Part shown: positions 9,594 to 19,709 of the stretch, in pieces
Position numbering within the stretch: position 1 is the stretch's first letter
Layout of the letters: every line of letters begins with the position of its first letter
The notes under the pieces: generated by a model
What the model was told of the DNA's origin: nothing
The model's database searches: none
What the model saw: the letters and a program-made list of their open reading frames with translations, nothing else
Program-made: the position numbers and the translations under genes
Assembly: GCF_017942225.1 (NCBI RefSeq)
Contig: NZ_JAGKSD010000001.1
Coordinates: 62,001-126,000, forward strand
From: Corynebacterium sp. Marseille-P3884
Lineage (GTDB): Bacteria; Actinomycetota; Actinomycetes; Mycobacteriales; Mycobacteriaceae
Direction: 5' to 3'
DNA length: 64,000 nt

Positions 9594-9678
9594 CGTGTAC
9601 GGACTCTGCTCGGGGCGCGAGTCGTTCTGGTGTACTTCCCCGATATCAGAATGACCGCCCCGAGCAGGGCCCTACACG
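9594..9678 (+). promoter_or_regulatory. Long RNA stem-loop between mraZ and rsmH
   Basis: Nested pairing: CGTGTA with TACACG (outer, 6 bp), CTGCTCGGGGCG with CGCCCCGAGCAG (12 bp, perfect), and TTCTG with CAGAA (inner). The 3' side lacks a U tract (TTCCCCGTTAG), so it is not a typical terminator. It could be an RNase III substrate or stability element in the mraZ-rsmH transcript (inference). Confidence 0.6.
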
Positions 9679-9762
9679 TTCCCCGTTAGAACAGATTCTT
9701 TCAACCGCAGTCAGACCTAATCCGTAGCACGGCACACCAGGCACAAGGGGGGGGTGGACCAC

Positions 9763-10806
9763 ATGGCACATGACACGTCGCAGAAGTCGGACATGGACTT
9801 CGGTGTCGATGCGAACCATGGTCACGTCCCCGTTATGCGCGACCGCATGGGTGATCTGCTGCGCCCGGCAGTAGAACGCTTCGGAGCTGAGGCCGTGATC
9901 GTCGACGGCACGCTGGGTGCCGGCGGGCACACCGAATATTTCCTTACCGAATTCCCCGACGCCACCGTGATCGGCATTGATCGAGACGGGGCGGCGCTGG
10001 AAAACGCCACTAAGCGTCTGGCGCGGTTCGGCGATAGGTTCGTTCCGGTCCGGGGCCGCTTCGATTGCCTCGGCGAGGAATTGGCGAGCAACGAAAACGT
10101 TGTGTTCGAGCGCGTCCGCAAGACGGGATTGGCGGGCGCGTTCTTTGATCTTGGCGTGTCATCGATGCAGCTCGACCAGGAGGAGCGCGGTTTCGCTTAC
10201 CGCGTCGACGCACCACTGGACATGCGCATGGATCCGAGCATCGGTCTGACGGCCGCGGATGTCTTGAACACGTACAGCCATGGTGATTTGGCGCGTGTGC
10301 TTAAGACGTACGGTGACGAGCGTTTCGCCGGCAAGATCGCCTCGGCAGTGATCGATGAGCGCGAGAAAGAACCCTTCGATCGGTCCGGACGTCTCGTGGA
10401 GCTTCTTTACGATGTGATCCCTGCGGCGACGCGCCGCACGGGCGGACACCCGGCCAAGCGTACGTTTCAGGCTCTCCGCGTCGAGGTCAACCGGGAGCTC
10501 GAGGCACTGGAAAACGTCATCCCGATGGTTGCGAATGCGCTCGGTGAGGGTGGTCGCGCAGTGTTCATGAGTTACCAGTCGCTCGAAGACAAGCTGGTCA
10601 AGCGTGCATTCGCGGATATGACGAAGTCGAAGACCCCGCCGGGTCTCCCGACCGAGCTGCCAGACATGGCACCGAAATTCCGGTTGGTCACTCGTGGCGC
10701 CGAGCAGGCCTCCGAGGCAGAGATTGAGCTGAACCGCAGAGCAGCTTCAGTGCGCGTTCGGGCGGTGGAGAAGCTCGACAGCGGGCCACCTGGGGGTGCG
10801 CGATGA
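9763..10806 (+). CDS. rsmH: 16S rRNA (cytosine1402-N4)-methyltransferase RsmH
   Basis: About 347 residues. HVPVMRDRM opens the domain; the SAM site is [16 protein letters not shown], followed by [26 protein letters not shown] and DMRMDP, and the C-terminal [18 protein letters not shown], all RsmH hallmarks. The enzyme N4-methylates C1402 in the ribosomal P site. The ATG at 9763 is preferred, since a G8 tract (9747-9754) would then act as a purine-rich binding site 8 nt away; a GTG at 9754 in frame is the alternative. The stop overlaps the next start (ATGA). Confidence 0.95.
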   Translation: MAHDTSQKSDMDFGVDANHGHVPVMRDRMGDLLRPAVERFGAEAVIVDGTLGAGGHTEYFLTEFPDATVIGIDRDGAALENATKRLARFGDRFVPVRGRFDCLGEELASNENVVFERVRKTGLAGAFFDLGVSSMQLDQEERGFAYRVDAPLDMRMDPSIGLTAADVLNTYSHGDLARVLKTYGDERFAGKIASAVIDEREKEPFDRSGRLVELLYDVIPAATRRTGGHPAKRTFQALRVEVNRELEALENVIPMVANALGEGGRAVFMSYQSLEDKLVKRAFADMTKSKTPPGLPTELPDMAPKFRLVTRGAEQASEAEIELNRRAASVRVRAVEKLDSGPPGGAR

Positions 10807-11756
10807 GCATCCGATCGACGCATTCACGCACAGCACGGCAACCACACACAGCACGGCAACAAGCGAAGGGAACCACGACCATGGGAGCAAGCCGAGACCT
10901 CACCGCCGGTAACACTGCCGGCAGCTCGACTGCGCTGCTGGAGCGCACCCCGCAGCGTACGACCCGCCATGCTGACCAGCCTGGCACGCGCACAGCACCG
11001 GTGCCGTCGGGGCTGAAGCCGCGCATCGCCCCGCACGTCCCACGCGGACCGCGTCGTCTGGGCTCCAAGCAGGTCGTGTCCGTGCGTGGACGTCGCGTGG
11101 CCACCACGGAGGCGAAGCGCAAGTTCTCGACGATGTCGATGCTGGCGTTGCCGCTGTTGGTGCTGGGCATCTTTGGTGCGATGCTGCTGTCTGCTCTGTC
11201 CACGCAGCAGACATTCACGATCGAACAGCTCCAGAGCAAGGAGCGCACGCTCAACAATGAAATTGAGACGCTGAACCGCAATGTCGAGGACAGCCGTGCT
11301 GCTGCAGAAGTCGCGGCGAAGGCCGATGCTGCGGGCATGGTCGTTCCGGTTCAGCCCGGCATTATCGATGTCGCTGCTGACGGCAAGGCGAACGAGACTC
11401 GTGAAGCCGACCCAGAAAAGCACGTGCGTGTTGTCGATGTGAATGAGGAGACGATCCGCACCGACAAGGCGACGAGTGACCGCGAAGCAACGCGCGATAT
11501 TGCCGATAACCTGTCTGCTCTTCCGCAGAACTCGCTGCCGACCGGACGCGGAGCTGCGCCGTCGCTGCCGACTCCTGGCGGCCAGTCGGGTAATCGCGGG
11601 GCTGCTCCGGCGGCACCAGCGCCCGCTGCTGATGCACCGGCACCTAACGCACCGGCTCCGGCAGCCCCAGCACCCGCACCGGCTCCGGCCGCTCCGGCCC
11701 CAGCACCCGCACCGGCGGCGGAGGGCGCACTGCCAGCTTTGCCCGGCGGTTTCTGA
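10803..11756 (+). CDS. FtsL-like bitopic division protein (Rv2164c type)
   Basis: 317 residues. A long basic cytoplasmic N-terminus (about 115 residues, rich in R, T and P) is followed by one membrane segment ([20 protein letters not shown]), a coiled-coil stretch ([41 protein letters not shown]) and a Pro/Ala-rich tail with APAPAP repeats. Layout and position between rsmH and ftsI fit the FtsL-like protein of Corynebacteriales, which would bind FtsQ and DivIC-like partners in the divisome. Sequence identity in this family is low, so the assignment rests on topology and context. Confidence 0.75.
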   Translation: MSIRSTHSRTARQPHTARQQAKGTTTMGASRDLTAGNTAGSSTALLERTPQRTTRHADQPGTRTAPVPSGLKPRIAPHVPRGPRRLGSKQVVSVRGRRVATTEAKRKFSTMSMLALPLLVLGIFGAMLLSALSTQQTFTIEQLQSKERTLNNEIETLNRNVEDSRAAAEVAAKADAAGMVVPVQPGIIDVAADGKANETREADPEKHVRVVDVNEETIRTDKATSDREATRDIADNLSALPQNSLPTGRGAAPSLPTPGGQSGNRGAAPAAPAPAADAPAPNAPAPAAPAPAPAPAAPAPAPAPAAEGALPALPGGF

Positions 11757-11916
11757 GCGTCTGCCTAGGCGCGAATGATTCGTACAGGGATTTAGTCCCC
11801 AGTTCGTGTGTGGCGGTCATAACCTTGCCCGGTGATCGGGGCAAGATGAAGGCAATCATTGGGATGAAAGCCTCCTATGGGCGCGACGACACAAGAGAAG
11901 TAGGTGAGACTGCGAC

Positions 11917-13926
11917 GTGAGCAGAATGGTCCCGCGGAAGCGGCAGGCGCGGGCAGTCCCCGCGCAAAAAGTCATTACTGCCAGTCGCATGCGCATCCTC
12001 ACGGCCTTCTTCTTGGTTCTCGCCCTCGTCCTCGTCGGGCGTCTCGCCTGGGTCCAGCTCAAGTGGGGCCCGCAATTGCAGACGGTGGCCGCCGAGCAGC
12101 GCGAACGGGATTTTGAGGATCCTGCCCGCCGCGGCGCGATCCTGGACCGCGAAGGCAATTACTTGGCCTACACGATGAAGGCCCGCTCCTTGACAGTGTC
12201 GCCGGTGACCCTGCGCCGCGAACTCGGTGAGATCGCTCGCAACGAGATGTACGAAAACGGCGCGACCCGCGCTGAAGCGGAAGCGCAGCAGGACGCACGC
12301 GTCGAGGACATTCTGCGCCAGATGGCCAATGAGATCCCCACCATGATCAGCGACGATCAGGTGCAGGATCCGAATGGCGAGAGCTCTGAAGATTCAGACG
12401 ATAAGGATGAAAAAGACGACGACAAGAAATCGGCGGGGGAGAAGGACAAGCTGCCCACCCCGCAGGTGAAGTCCAAGGACATCTTGGAGAAGCTCCACGC
12501 GGATACCGATTACGAGGTTCTCGTCCGCAATGTCGACCCAGATGTCGCGGCGAAGGTCGCGGAGAAATTCCACGGCGTGGCCGCTGACCGGCAAGACATA
12601 CGTGAATACCCGAACGGCGCGATCGGCGAGAATATCGTTGGACGGGTGTCCATGGACGGCCAGGGCCAGTTCGGGCTCGAAGCGTCCAGCGATTCAATTC
12701 TCACGGGCATTGACGGCCGTTCCACCGAGGACGTTTCCGCTAACGGTCAGGCGATCCCCGGCACCTTGCGCGATGTGGTGCCGGTCGTCGATGGTGCACG
12801 CGTCGAGCTCACGGTCGACCTGGACCTCCAGGCATATGTTCAGCAGTTGCTGGAACAGTCCAAGGCGAATGCGAAGGCCAAGGAAGCAGAAGCAGTCGTG
12901 TTGGACGCCAAGACCGGTGAAGTTCTAGCAATGGCGAATACGAATACGATCGACCCGAACGGCGACCTGGACCGCCAGCTCGATTCCGGGCGGAATTTCG
13001 AGAACCCGTCGATTTCTCACCCGTACGAGCCAGGCTCTGTCGCCAAGATCATCACTGCTGCGGCAGCGATCGAGGAAGGTCTGACCACGCCAGACGAGGT
13101 ACACCAGGTGCCCGGTTCCATTGAGATGGCTGGTGTGACGGTCGCAGATGCATGGCAGCACGATGTCGTTCCGTACACCACAACCGGCATCTTCGGTAAG
13201 TCCTCTAACGTGGGCACCCTGATGCTTGCCCAGAAGGTGGGCGAGGACCGATTCGACGATTATTTGAAGCGATTCGGCGTGGGCCAATCCACCGGCATCG
13301 AATTGCCCAATGAATCCTCGGGCCTAGTCCCGACACGTGAGCAGTGGTCCGGCGGCACCTTTGCCAACCTGCCGATCGGCCAGGGCATGTCCATGACCAC
13401 GCTGCAGTTGGCCAGCGTCTATCAGGCGCTGGCCAATGAAGGAGAGAGGATCGAGCCCCGCGTGGTCAAGACTGTCACGCAGTCCACCGGCGAGGAGATC
13501 CCGCAGGATGATCCGCGTCGCACCCGTGTGGTCAGCGAAAAGACTGCGAAGACGATCGTCGACATGTTCCGCGCACCGTTCCAGGACGACCCGAACGGGG
13601 TCAACAGCGGTACCGCGCAGGGCAACTCCATTCCGGGCTACCAGCTGTCCGGCAAAACCGGTACAGCACAGAAGGTGAACCCGGACACTGGCGCGTACTC
13701 CAATTCGGATTATTGGATCACGTTCGCCGGTATCGCACCGGCAGACGATCCGCGCTTCGTCGTGGCGGTGATGCTCGATGATCCGGAGCGTGGCCCGCTT
13801 GAAGGCGGCGGTGGCGGACAGTCGTCGGCACCGATCTTCACCGAGATCGCCAACTGGCTGATCAACCGAGAAAATATTGCCCAGAGCCCGGACCCGGGCG
13901 AGCCGATGGTCCTGCAAGCCCAGTAG
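11917..13926 (+). CDS. ftsI: Septal peptidoglycan transpeptidase FtsI (PBP3/PbpB)
   Basis: 669 residues. A short basic cytoplasmic tail and one membrane anchor (ILTAFFLVLALVLVGRLAWVQL) precede the PBP dimerisation domain (RRGAILDREGNYLAYT) and the transpeptidase: SxxK as Ser374-Val-Ala-Lys377, SSN at 429-431, KTGTA from Lys580. Between the dimerisation domain and the catalytic part there is a low-complexity acidic insert (about residues 150-175, rich in D, E and K). It crosslinks septal peptidoglycan and is a beta-lactam target. The 160-bp gap upstream has no clear terminator. GTG start; AGTAGGTGAG upstream is a modest binding site. Confidence 0.95.
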   Translation: MSRMVPRKRQARAVPAQKVITASRMRILTAFFLVLALVLVGRLAWVQLKWGPQLQTVAAEQRERDFEDPARRGAILDREGNYLAYTMKARSLTVSPVTLRRELGEIARNEMYENGATRAEAEAQQDARVEDILRQMANEIPTMISDDQVQDPNGESSEDSDDKDEKDDDKKSAGEKDKLPTPQVKSKDILEKLHADTDYEVLVRNVDPDVAAKVAEKFHGVAADRQDIREYPNGAIGENIVGRVSMDGQGQFGLEASSDSILTGIDGRSTEDVSANGQAIPGTLRDVVPVVDGARVELTVDLDLQAYVQQLLEQSKANAKAKEAEAVVLDAKTGEVLAMANTNTIDPNGDLDRQLDSGRNFENPSISHPYEPGSVAKIITAAAAIEEGLTTPDEVHQVPGSIEMAGVTVADAWQHDVVPYTTTGIFGKSSNVGTLMLAQKVGEDRFDDYLKRFGVGQSTGIELPNESSGLVPTREQWSGGTFANLPIGQGMSMTTLQLASVYQALANEGERIEPRVVKTVTQSTGEEIPQDDPRRTRVVSEKTAKTIVDMFRAPFQDDPNGVNSGTAQGNSIPGYQLSGKTGTAQKVNPDTGAYSNSDYWITFAGIAPADDPRFVVAVMLDDPERGPLEGGGGGQSSAPIFTEIANWLINRENIAQSPDPGEPMVLQAQ

Positions 13927-13944
13927 CGAAAGCGAGGAGTGGTC

Positions 13945-15525
13945 ATGAACAACATCAACGAGAATTTTGCGGCCGCCGTCGCACTCACCACAGTGGCCGA
14001 GATTGCCGCCGCGCGGATCGAGAACGCTCCGACGGAAGAACTGAAGGTCATCGGGATCAGCCTCGACTCGAATGCAGTTGAAGCAGGCTCCATTTTCGCG
14101 GCGCTGCCGGGCACGCGCGTGCACGGAGCGACGTACGCGGAGGGATCGAAGGCCGCGGCCATTCTGACCGATGCGGCCGGCTGGGACATCCTCGTTGAAG
14201 CGCACGAAACCCGACCGGTGCTCGTTGTCGAGGACGTCCGCGCGATCCTCGGTCTCGTTTCTGCTGAGATCTACGGGCACCCGTCGGAAAAGCTCACCAT
14301 CATCGGTGTCACTGGCACGTCAGGCAAGACCACCACGACATACATGCTTGAATCCGGGCTGACTGCCGCTGGCTGCGCGGTGGGGCTCATCGGCACCACC
14401 GGCACTCGCATCAAGGGCGAAGACGTGCCCACCTCGCTCACCACGCCGGAGGCGCCGAAGCTACAGGAACTCTTCGCGCTCATGGTGGAGCGCGGCGTGA
14501 CCCACGTGGTCATGGAAGTCTCCTCCCACGCTCTCGTGCTGGGACGTGTGACAGGCACGCATTTCGCTGTCGCCGGTTTCACGAATCTGTCGCAGGACCA
14601 CCTGGATTTCCACCCGACGATGGAGGAGTACTTCGACGCCAAGGCGATGCTCTTCGAACCCGGTTCACCGGTCGCGACTGAGCAGGCTGTGATCTGCGTT
14701 GACGATGAGTGGGGCCAGAAAATGGCGCAGCGTGCCGCAGGAGGGGAGCACGCCGTAATCACCGTGGGCACGAATGGGCAGGATGATGTCGATTGTGCTG
14801 CCACACTGAACAGCACCACCGACACCGGCGCACAGGACATCACGGTGAAACTTCACGGCACCGCGATCGATACGCGTCTGCCGCTGCCGGGCGCATTCAA
14901 TGTCGCCAACGCAGCGCTGGCCACGGCACTCGCTGCCGCAGCGGGCATCGACGCGGAGACCTTCCTCAAGGGCGTCAGCGGCGCCGCGGTCCCGGGCCGC
15001 ATGGAACGCATTGATGCGGGCCAGGAATTCGTGGCTGTCGTCGACTACGCGCACAAGCCCGCCGCGATCGCTGCTGCCCTGGACTCGCTGCGCGAACAGG
15101 TCGATGGCCGCGTCGGTATCGTTGTGGGCGCCGGCGGCGACCGCGACCAATCCAAGCGCGCAATCATGGGCGCGGAGTCGGCGCGACGCGCCGACCTGGT
15201 CATCATCACCGACGACAACCCGCGCACCGAGGACCCGGCCACCATCCGCGCGGCTGTGCGGGAAGGCGCCGAACAAGCGGCAGCGTCCGGCAGAAACGTT
15301 GAGATCCGCGAGAGCGATTCACGCGGGGACGCGATCAGGCAGCTCGTCGCGTGGGCACAACCCGGCGACGCAGTTATCGTCGTGGGTAAAGGCCACGAAG
15401 TCGGGCAAATCATCGGTGACACGACCCACCACTTCGACGATAGAGAAGAAGTACGCGCGGCTTTGGCGGACAATGGCTTCGGCACTGCACCCGCACGGAC
15501 TGAGAATAAGGAGGACCGGGCATGA
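13945..15525 (+). CDS. murE: UDP-MurNAc-tripeptide synthetase MurE (meso-DAP adding)
   Basis: 526 residues. Mur ligase N-domain with the SLDSNAVEAGSIFAALPG uridine-binding segment, ATP site GVTGTSGKTTTTYM (about 121-134), and C-domain with DNPRTEDP: DNPR at 424-427 is the signature for meso-diaminopimelate, fitting the A1-gamma wall of Corynebacterium. It adds the third residue to the cytoplasmic UDP-MurNAc-dipeptide. The ATG at 13945 has GAGGAG 5-6 nt upstream; an in-frame GTG at 13939 overlaps that site. The stop overlaps murF (ATGA). Confidence 0.96.
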   Translation: MNNINENFAAAVALTTVAEIAAARIENAPTEELKVIGISLDSNAVEAGSIFAALPGTRVHGATYAEGSKAAAILTDAAGWDILVEAHETRPVLVVEDVRAILGLVSAEIYGHPSEKLTIIGVTGTSGKTTTTYMLESGLTAAGCAVGLIGTTGTRIKGEDVPTSLTTPEAPKLQELFALMVERGVTHVVMEVSSHALVLGRVTGTHFAVAGFTNLSQDHLDFHPTMEEYFDAKAMLFEPGSPVATEQAVICVDDEWGQKMAQRAAGGEHAVITVGTNGQDDVDCAATLNSTTDTGAQDITVKLHGTAIDTRLPLPGAFNVANAALATALAAAAGIDAETFLKGVSGAAVPGRMERIDAGQEFVAVVDYAHKPAAIAAALDSLREQVDGRVGIVVGAGGDRDQSKRAIMGAESARRADLVIITDDNPRTEDPATIRAAVREGAEQAAASGRNVEIRESDSRGDAIRQLVAWAQPGDAVIVVGKGHEVGQIIGDTTHHFDDREEVRAALADNGFGTAPARTENKEDRA

Positions 15526-17129
15526 TTCCGATGACGCTGGCAGACATCGCACAGGTCACCGGTGGCACCCTCAGTGAGTCCGCCGACCCGCAAGCGACGG
15601 TGACCAGCTACGTCGAGTTCGACTCGCGGAAGATCACCCCTGGCGGCCTTTTCGTGGCCCTGCCCGGTAGCAATGTCGACGGACACGATTTCGCCGAATC
15701 CGCGATTGCGCGTGGAGCAGTAGGAGTGCTCGTCGCGCGCGAAGTGGGAGTTCCCGCAGTCATTCTTCCGCCTGTCGAGCAGATTGAGGGAGATAATTCA
15801 GATCTCGCCGCGGGTGATCCGGATGGTTCCGCCCGCGCAGTCGTCGCCGGAATGGCGAAATTGGCGGGGCATGTGGCGCGAACGCTCGTCGATAAGCATG
15901 GCTTGCGTATCACTGGCGTGACGGGTTCTGCGGGCAAGACCTCCACGAAGGACTTGATCGCGAATGTGCTCGGTCATGGAGGGGAGACGGTCGCGCCGCC
16001 TGGCTCGTTCAATAACGAGATCGGCCTGCCGTACACCGTGCTGCGCTGCACGGAAAACACAGCCTTTTTGGTCGCGGAGATGTCCGCGCGCAATGTCGGG
16101 CACATCGCTCAGTTGGCCAGCATCGCGCCGCCGCACATCGGTGTGGTGCTCAACGTCGGTAGCGCCCACCTCGGCGAATTCGGTTCGCGCGAGAATATCG
16201 CCCAAGCGAAAGGCGAGCTCGTCGAGGCCCTGCCGGCTGATGGCGTGGCCATTCTCAACGCTGACGACGATCTTGTCGCGGGCATGGCGCCGCGCACCCA
16301 CGGGCGCGTCGTGCGTTTTTCCGCGGAGCATGGAGGCGCCACAGGGCACGGCGCGGCTGAGTACTACGCCACGGACATAAAGCTTGACGACGTCGCGCGT
16401 GCCACCTTCACCATGCATTCCCCCGCGGGCGGCCCGCAGCGGGTGAGTTTGAAGGTCTTCGGCGCCCACCAGGTGTCCAATGCTCTCGCGGCCGCGGCTG
16501 TCGGCATCGAAGCTGGGCTGGATGCGGCGACCGTCGCCGACGCGTTGTCGAATGCGCACAGCGTCTCGGTCAACCGGATGGACGTGAACACGCGTGCCGA
16601 CGGCGTGACCGTGATCAACGACGCGTACAACGCCAACCCGGATTCGATGCGCGCAGGCATCGCCGCCCTCGGCTTCACTGCTGCTGCGCGCCCCGGCGTC
16701 CGCTCGATCGCGGTGCTGGGCGAGATGGGCGAACTCGGCTCCGACTCTGTTGAAGCGCACCGTGCATTGGGCGACGAACTCGCCCGATACCGTGTCACCC
16801 ACCTCGTGGTGGTGGGGGAGAGCGAGGAAACGCGAGTGCTCGCCGAGCGCGCCGCCGGGCGCGGGATTCAAACCCATAGCGCGGGCGGCGTCGACGCAGC
16901 CGCAGACATCGTCAGCGAGATCGTGCGCACCGCCCCGCCAGGGGAGGGAAATTGGCGTAACCGCGACGACCGCGATGTGGTGCTCGTCAAAGCATCGAAT
17001 GCGGTGGGCCTGTGGCGGGTCGCGGAGATTCTGCTCGCCGACGGGCCTGCGCACCCGCAGCAACCGAATACTGTCCCGCATTCGCCGAACATACCGATCA
17101 CACAACCTGACCAGGAAGACACGAGGTAG
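15522..17129 (+). CDS. murF: UDP-MurNAc-pentapeptide synthetase MurF
   Basis: 535 residues, three Mur ligase domains. Residues 1-110 bind UDP-MurNAc-tripeptide (VEFDSRKITPGGLFVALPG), the ATP site is GVTGSAGKTSTKD, and the C-domain carries NDAYNANPDSMRAG, typical of MurF. It adds D-Ala-D-Ala to complete the UDP-MurNAc-pentapeptide. AAGGAGG sits about 8 nt before the ATG, inside the end of murE. The C-terminus runs on for about 20 residues rich in P, Q and N before the stop. It carries one copy of the 11-mer CGTCGATAAGC (codons for Val-Asp-Lys). Confidence 0.96.
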   Translation: MIPMTLADIAQVTGGTLSESADPQATVTSYVEFDSRKITPGGLFVALPGSNVDGHDFAESAIARGAVGVLVAREVGVPAVILPPVEQIEGDNSDLAAGDPDGSARAVVAGMAKLAGHVARTLVDKHGLRITGVTGSAGKTSTKDLIANVLGHGGETVAPPGSFNNEIGLPYTVLRCTENTAFLVAEMSARNVGHIAQLASIAPPHIGVVLNVGSAHLGEFGSRENIAQAKGELVEALPADGVAILNADDDLVAGMAPRTHGRVVRFSAEHGGATGHGAAEYYATDIKLDDVARATFTMHSPAGGPQRVSLKVFGAHQVSNALAAAAVGIEAGLDAATVADALSNAHSVSVNRMDVNTRADGVTVINDAYNANPDSMRAGIAALGFTAAARPGVRSIAVLGEMGELGSDSVEAHRALGDELARYRVTHLVVVGESEETRVLAERAAGRGIQTHSAGGVDAAADIVSEIVRTAPPGEGNWRNRDDRDVVLVKASNAVGLWRVAEILLADGPAHPQQPNTVPHSPNIPITQPDQEDTR

Positions 17130-17135
17130 CCAACC

Positions 17136-18248
17136 ATGACCCAGATCATCATGTCGGGGGCTATCAGCTTCCTCGTCGCAATCTTCACCACACCGCTGTT
17201 GATCCGGTACTTCACCAATGCTGGAAAAGGTCAGGAAATCCGTGAGGACGGTCCGGCCTCCCACATCCGCAAACGCGGCACGCCGACGATGGGCGGCATC
17301 GCGATCCTGCTCGGCATTCTCGTCGCCTATCTCGTCGTGGGCATCTGGGGGCAGGCCACTGGCCACGGGGGCTTCACTGCATCTGGCCTGCTGGTGCTGG
17401 GGTTGACCATGTGTCTGGGCTTGCTCGGTTTCGCCGATGATGGAATCAAGCTCTTCTTCAACCGCAACCTCGGGCTGAATAAGACCGCGAAGCTTATCGG
17501 CCAGCTCGTGGTGTCGCTCGTTTTCGGCTTCCTGCTCCTGCAGTTCCCGCAGGACCGCACCGGCCTGACACCGGGTTCGACGAAGCTGAGCTTCATTCGC
17601 GATATCGAGACCTTCGATATCGCCGTCGGTGGTGCAGTCCTGGGCACGATTTTCTTTTTGATCTTCGTCTACTTCCTCATCGCCGCATGGTCGAATGCGG
17701 TGAACTTGACCGACGGCCTCGACGGGCTCGCTGCCGGTTCCACCTCGCTGGTGATGTTCGGCTACACCTTGATCACCTTCTGGCAGTTCCGGAATTCCTG
17801 CGCCCAAGCGCCGGGTGCCGGCTGCTACGACGTGCGCGATCCGCTCGATTTGGCGGTGTTGTGTTCCGCGGGCCTCGGCGCCTGCATCGGCTTCCTGTGG
17901 TGGAATGCCGCGCCCGCGAAGATTTTCATGGGCGATACCGGTTCTTTGGCTCTCGGCGGACTGGTGGCCGGCGTGTCCATCGCCAGCCGCACCGAGGTTC
18001 TGATGGTCGTCATCGGTGCTCTGTTCGTCATGGAGGCAGCGTCCGTGGTCATCCAGGTGCTGGTGTTCAAGACCAGCGGTAAGCGCGTGTTCCGCATGGC
18101 GCCGTTCCACCACCACTTTGAAAACGGTGGCTGGGCAGAGACCACCGTGGTGGTCCGTTTCTGGGTCATGTGCGCCATCGCCGTCGTGCTCGGCCTGGCT
18201 GTGTTCTACACCGATTGGCTCTCCGCCACCGGAGTGAATCTGGCATGA
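17136..18248 (+). CDS. mraY: Phospho-MurNAc-pentapeptide transferase MraY
   Basis: 370 residues with ten hydrophobic segments. Family motifs are present: [18 protein letters not shown] (Asp-rich motif), [13 protein letters not shown], and the C-terminal FHHHFE of the HHH motif (MAPFHHHFE). MraY transfers phospho-MurNAc-pentapeptide to undecaprenyl phosphate to form lipid I at the inner membrane face. It lies 6 bp after murF and overlaps murD by ATGA. Confidence 0.97.
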   Translation: MTQIIMSGAISFLVAIFTTPLLIRYFTNAGKGQEIREDGPASHIRKRGTPTMGGIAILLGILVAYLVVGIWGQATGHGGFTASGLLVLGLTMCLGLLGFADDGIKLFFNRNLGLNKTAKLIGQLVVSLVFGFLLLQFPQDRTGLTPGSTKLSFIRDIETFDIAVGGAVLGTIFFLIFVYFLIAAWSNAVNLTDGLDGLAAGSTSLVMFGYTLITFWQFRNSCAQAPGAGCYDVRDPLDLAVLCSAGLGACIGFLWWNAAPAKIFMGDTGSLALGGLVAGVSIASRTEVLMVVIGALFVMEAASVVIQVLVFKTSGKRVFRMAPFHHHFENGGWAETTVVVRFWVMCAIAVVLGLAVFYTDWLSATGVNLA

Positions 18249-19693
18249 GCGACAGCATTCACTCCACCACGAGCGTGAACGAGACTTTCTCCATCCTGCT
18301 TTCCGGCGGAGTTCTCGTCGCCGGAGCCGGAGTGTCCGGCATGGGAACCGCGAAGCTGCTTCGTGAGGCGGGCGTTTTCTTCGCTGTCGCCGACGACAAC
18401 GAAGCTAACCGCGCAGCCGTGCACGAAGCGACCGGCTGCCGCACCATGACGACGGCGGAAGCCGCCGAGCGGGTCACCGAGTACCCGCTCGTGGTCACCT
18501 CTCCGGGTTGGCGCCCGAATTCTCCGCTCCTCCTCGCCGCGCAGGACATGGACTGCACGGTGATCGGCGATGTCGAGCTGTGCTTCCTGTTCGACCAGAA
18601 CAGCTTCTTCGGCCCGCCGCGCGACTGGCTCGTGGTCACCGGCACCAACGGCAAGACGACCACGACGGGCATGCTCGCCCGCATCATGGAGGAAGCGGGG
18701 GAATACACCGGTAAGCGCGCGACAGCCTGCGGCAATATCGGTATCGCGGTCGGCGACGCGCTGTTGAGCACACCGCGCATCGACGTCCTCGTCGCCGAGC
18801 TGTCCAGCTTCCAGCTCCACTGGTCCCACGACCTCACCGCTGATGCCGGCGTGCTGCTCAACCTTGCCGATGACCACATCGACTGGCACGGCAGCTTCGA
18901 CGCCTACGCGGAAGCGAAAGCGAAGGTCTTCGGTTATTCGACAGCCGTCGCTGGCATCGACGACGAGCACGTGTGGAGCTACGCCGAGAAATCCGGCCGC
19001 GCGGACATCATCGGTTTCACGCTCAACGAACCGCAGGACAACCAGGTCGGCATCATCGACGGCACGATTGTCTCGCGGATCGGATCAGCGACGACGGAGA
19101 TCACGCGTATCGACGGCATCGAGCCCGCCGGCACCGCCGGCACGCTCGATGCGCTGGCCGCTGCGGCTGTGGCTATTACCCGTGGCGCCACCCCGGAACA
19201 GATCGACCGCGCATTGCACTCCTACGAAGTGTCGGGGCACAGGGGAGCGGTAGTTCACACCGACAACAGCATCGATTGGATCGACAATTCCAAAGCGACC
19301 AACCCCCATGCGGCAGATTCGGCCCTCAACGGTGTCGAAGGACAGATCGTGTGGATTGCGGGCGGCCGGCTCAAGGGCGCTGAGATCGACCAGCTTGTCG
19401 CCGACCATGCCCAGCAATTCAGGGCAGTCGCTTTGCTGGGGGTGGACAGGGAACAGATCGCACGCGCCGTCGATAAGCATGCCCCCGAAATTCCTGTCTT
19501 CCTGACAGATAGCGCGGACCCCGAAGAAGCTATGCGTGCTGTCGTGGAATTCGCGGCGGAGCAGGCTCGCCCGGGTGACTCGGTGATCCTCGCGCCGGCT
19601 GCCGCGAGCCTGGATATGTACTCGGGAATGGCGCAGCGCGGAAATATCTTCGCTGACGCTGCGCGCGCCCTCGCCGGAAAACGCGACGTTTAA
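18245..19693 (+). CDS. murD: UDP-MurNAc-L-alanine:D-glutamate ligase MurD
   Basis: 482 residues from MSDSIHST. N-domain [18 protein letters not shown] (Rossmann-like), ATP site [14 protein letters not shown], substrate segment [15 protein letters not shown], and C-domain [17 protein letters not shown]. Adds D-glutamate to UDP-MurNAc-L-Ala. A longer reading from 18170 lies inside mraY and was rejected because the ATGA overlap gives the canonical start. One copy of CGTCGATAAGC lies in the C-domain. Confidence 0.96.
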   Translation: MSDSIHSTTSVNETFSILLSGGVLVAGAGVSGMGTAKLLREAGVFFAVADDNEANRAAVHEATGCRTMTTAEAAERVTEYPLVVTSPGWRPNSPLLLAAQDMDCTVIGDVELCFLFDQNSFFGPPRDWLVVTGTNGKTTTTGMLARIMEEAGEYTGKRATACGNIGIAVGDALLSTPRIDVLVAELSSFQLHWSHDLTADAGVLLNLADDHIDWHGSFDAYAEAKAKVFGYSTAVAGIDDEHVWSYAEKSGRADIIGFTLNEPQDNQVGIIDGTIVSRIGSATTEITRIDGIEPAGTAGTLDALAAAAVAITRGATPEQIDRALHSYEVSGHRGAVVHTDNSIDWIDNSKATNPHAADSALNGVEGQIVWIAGGRLKGAEIDQLVADHAQQFRAVALLGVDREQIARAVDKHAPEIPVFLTDSADPEEAMRAVVEFAAEQARPGDSVILAPAAASLDMYSGMAQRGNIFADAARALAGKRDV

Positions 19694-19709
19694 GGCAGTC
19701 TGAAACACG

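Noticed and set aside
9606..9667. Rho-independent terminator after mraZ
   Set aside because: The stem is strong but followed by TTCCCC rather than a U tract, and the operon continues.
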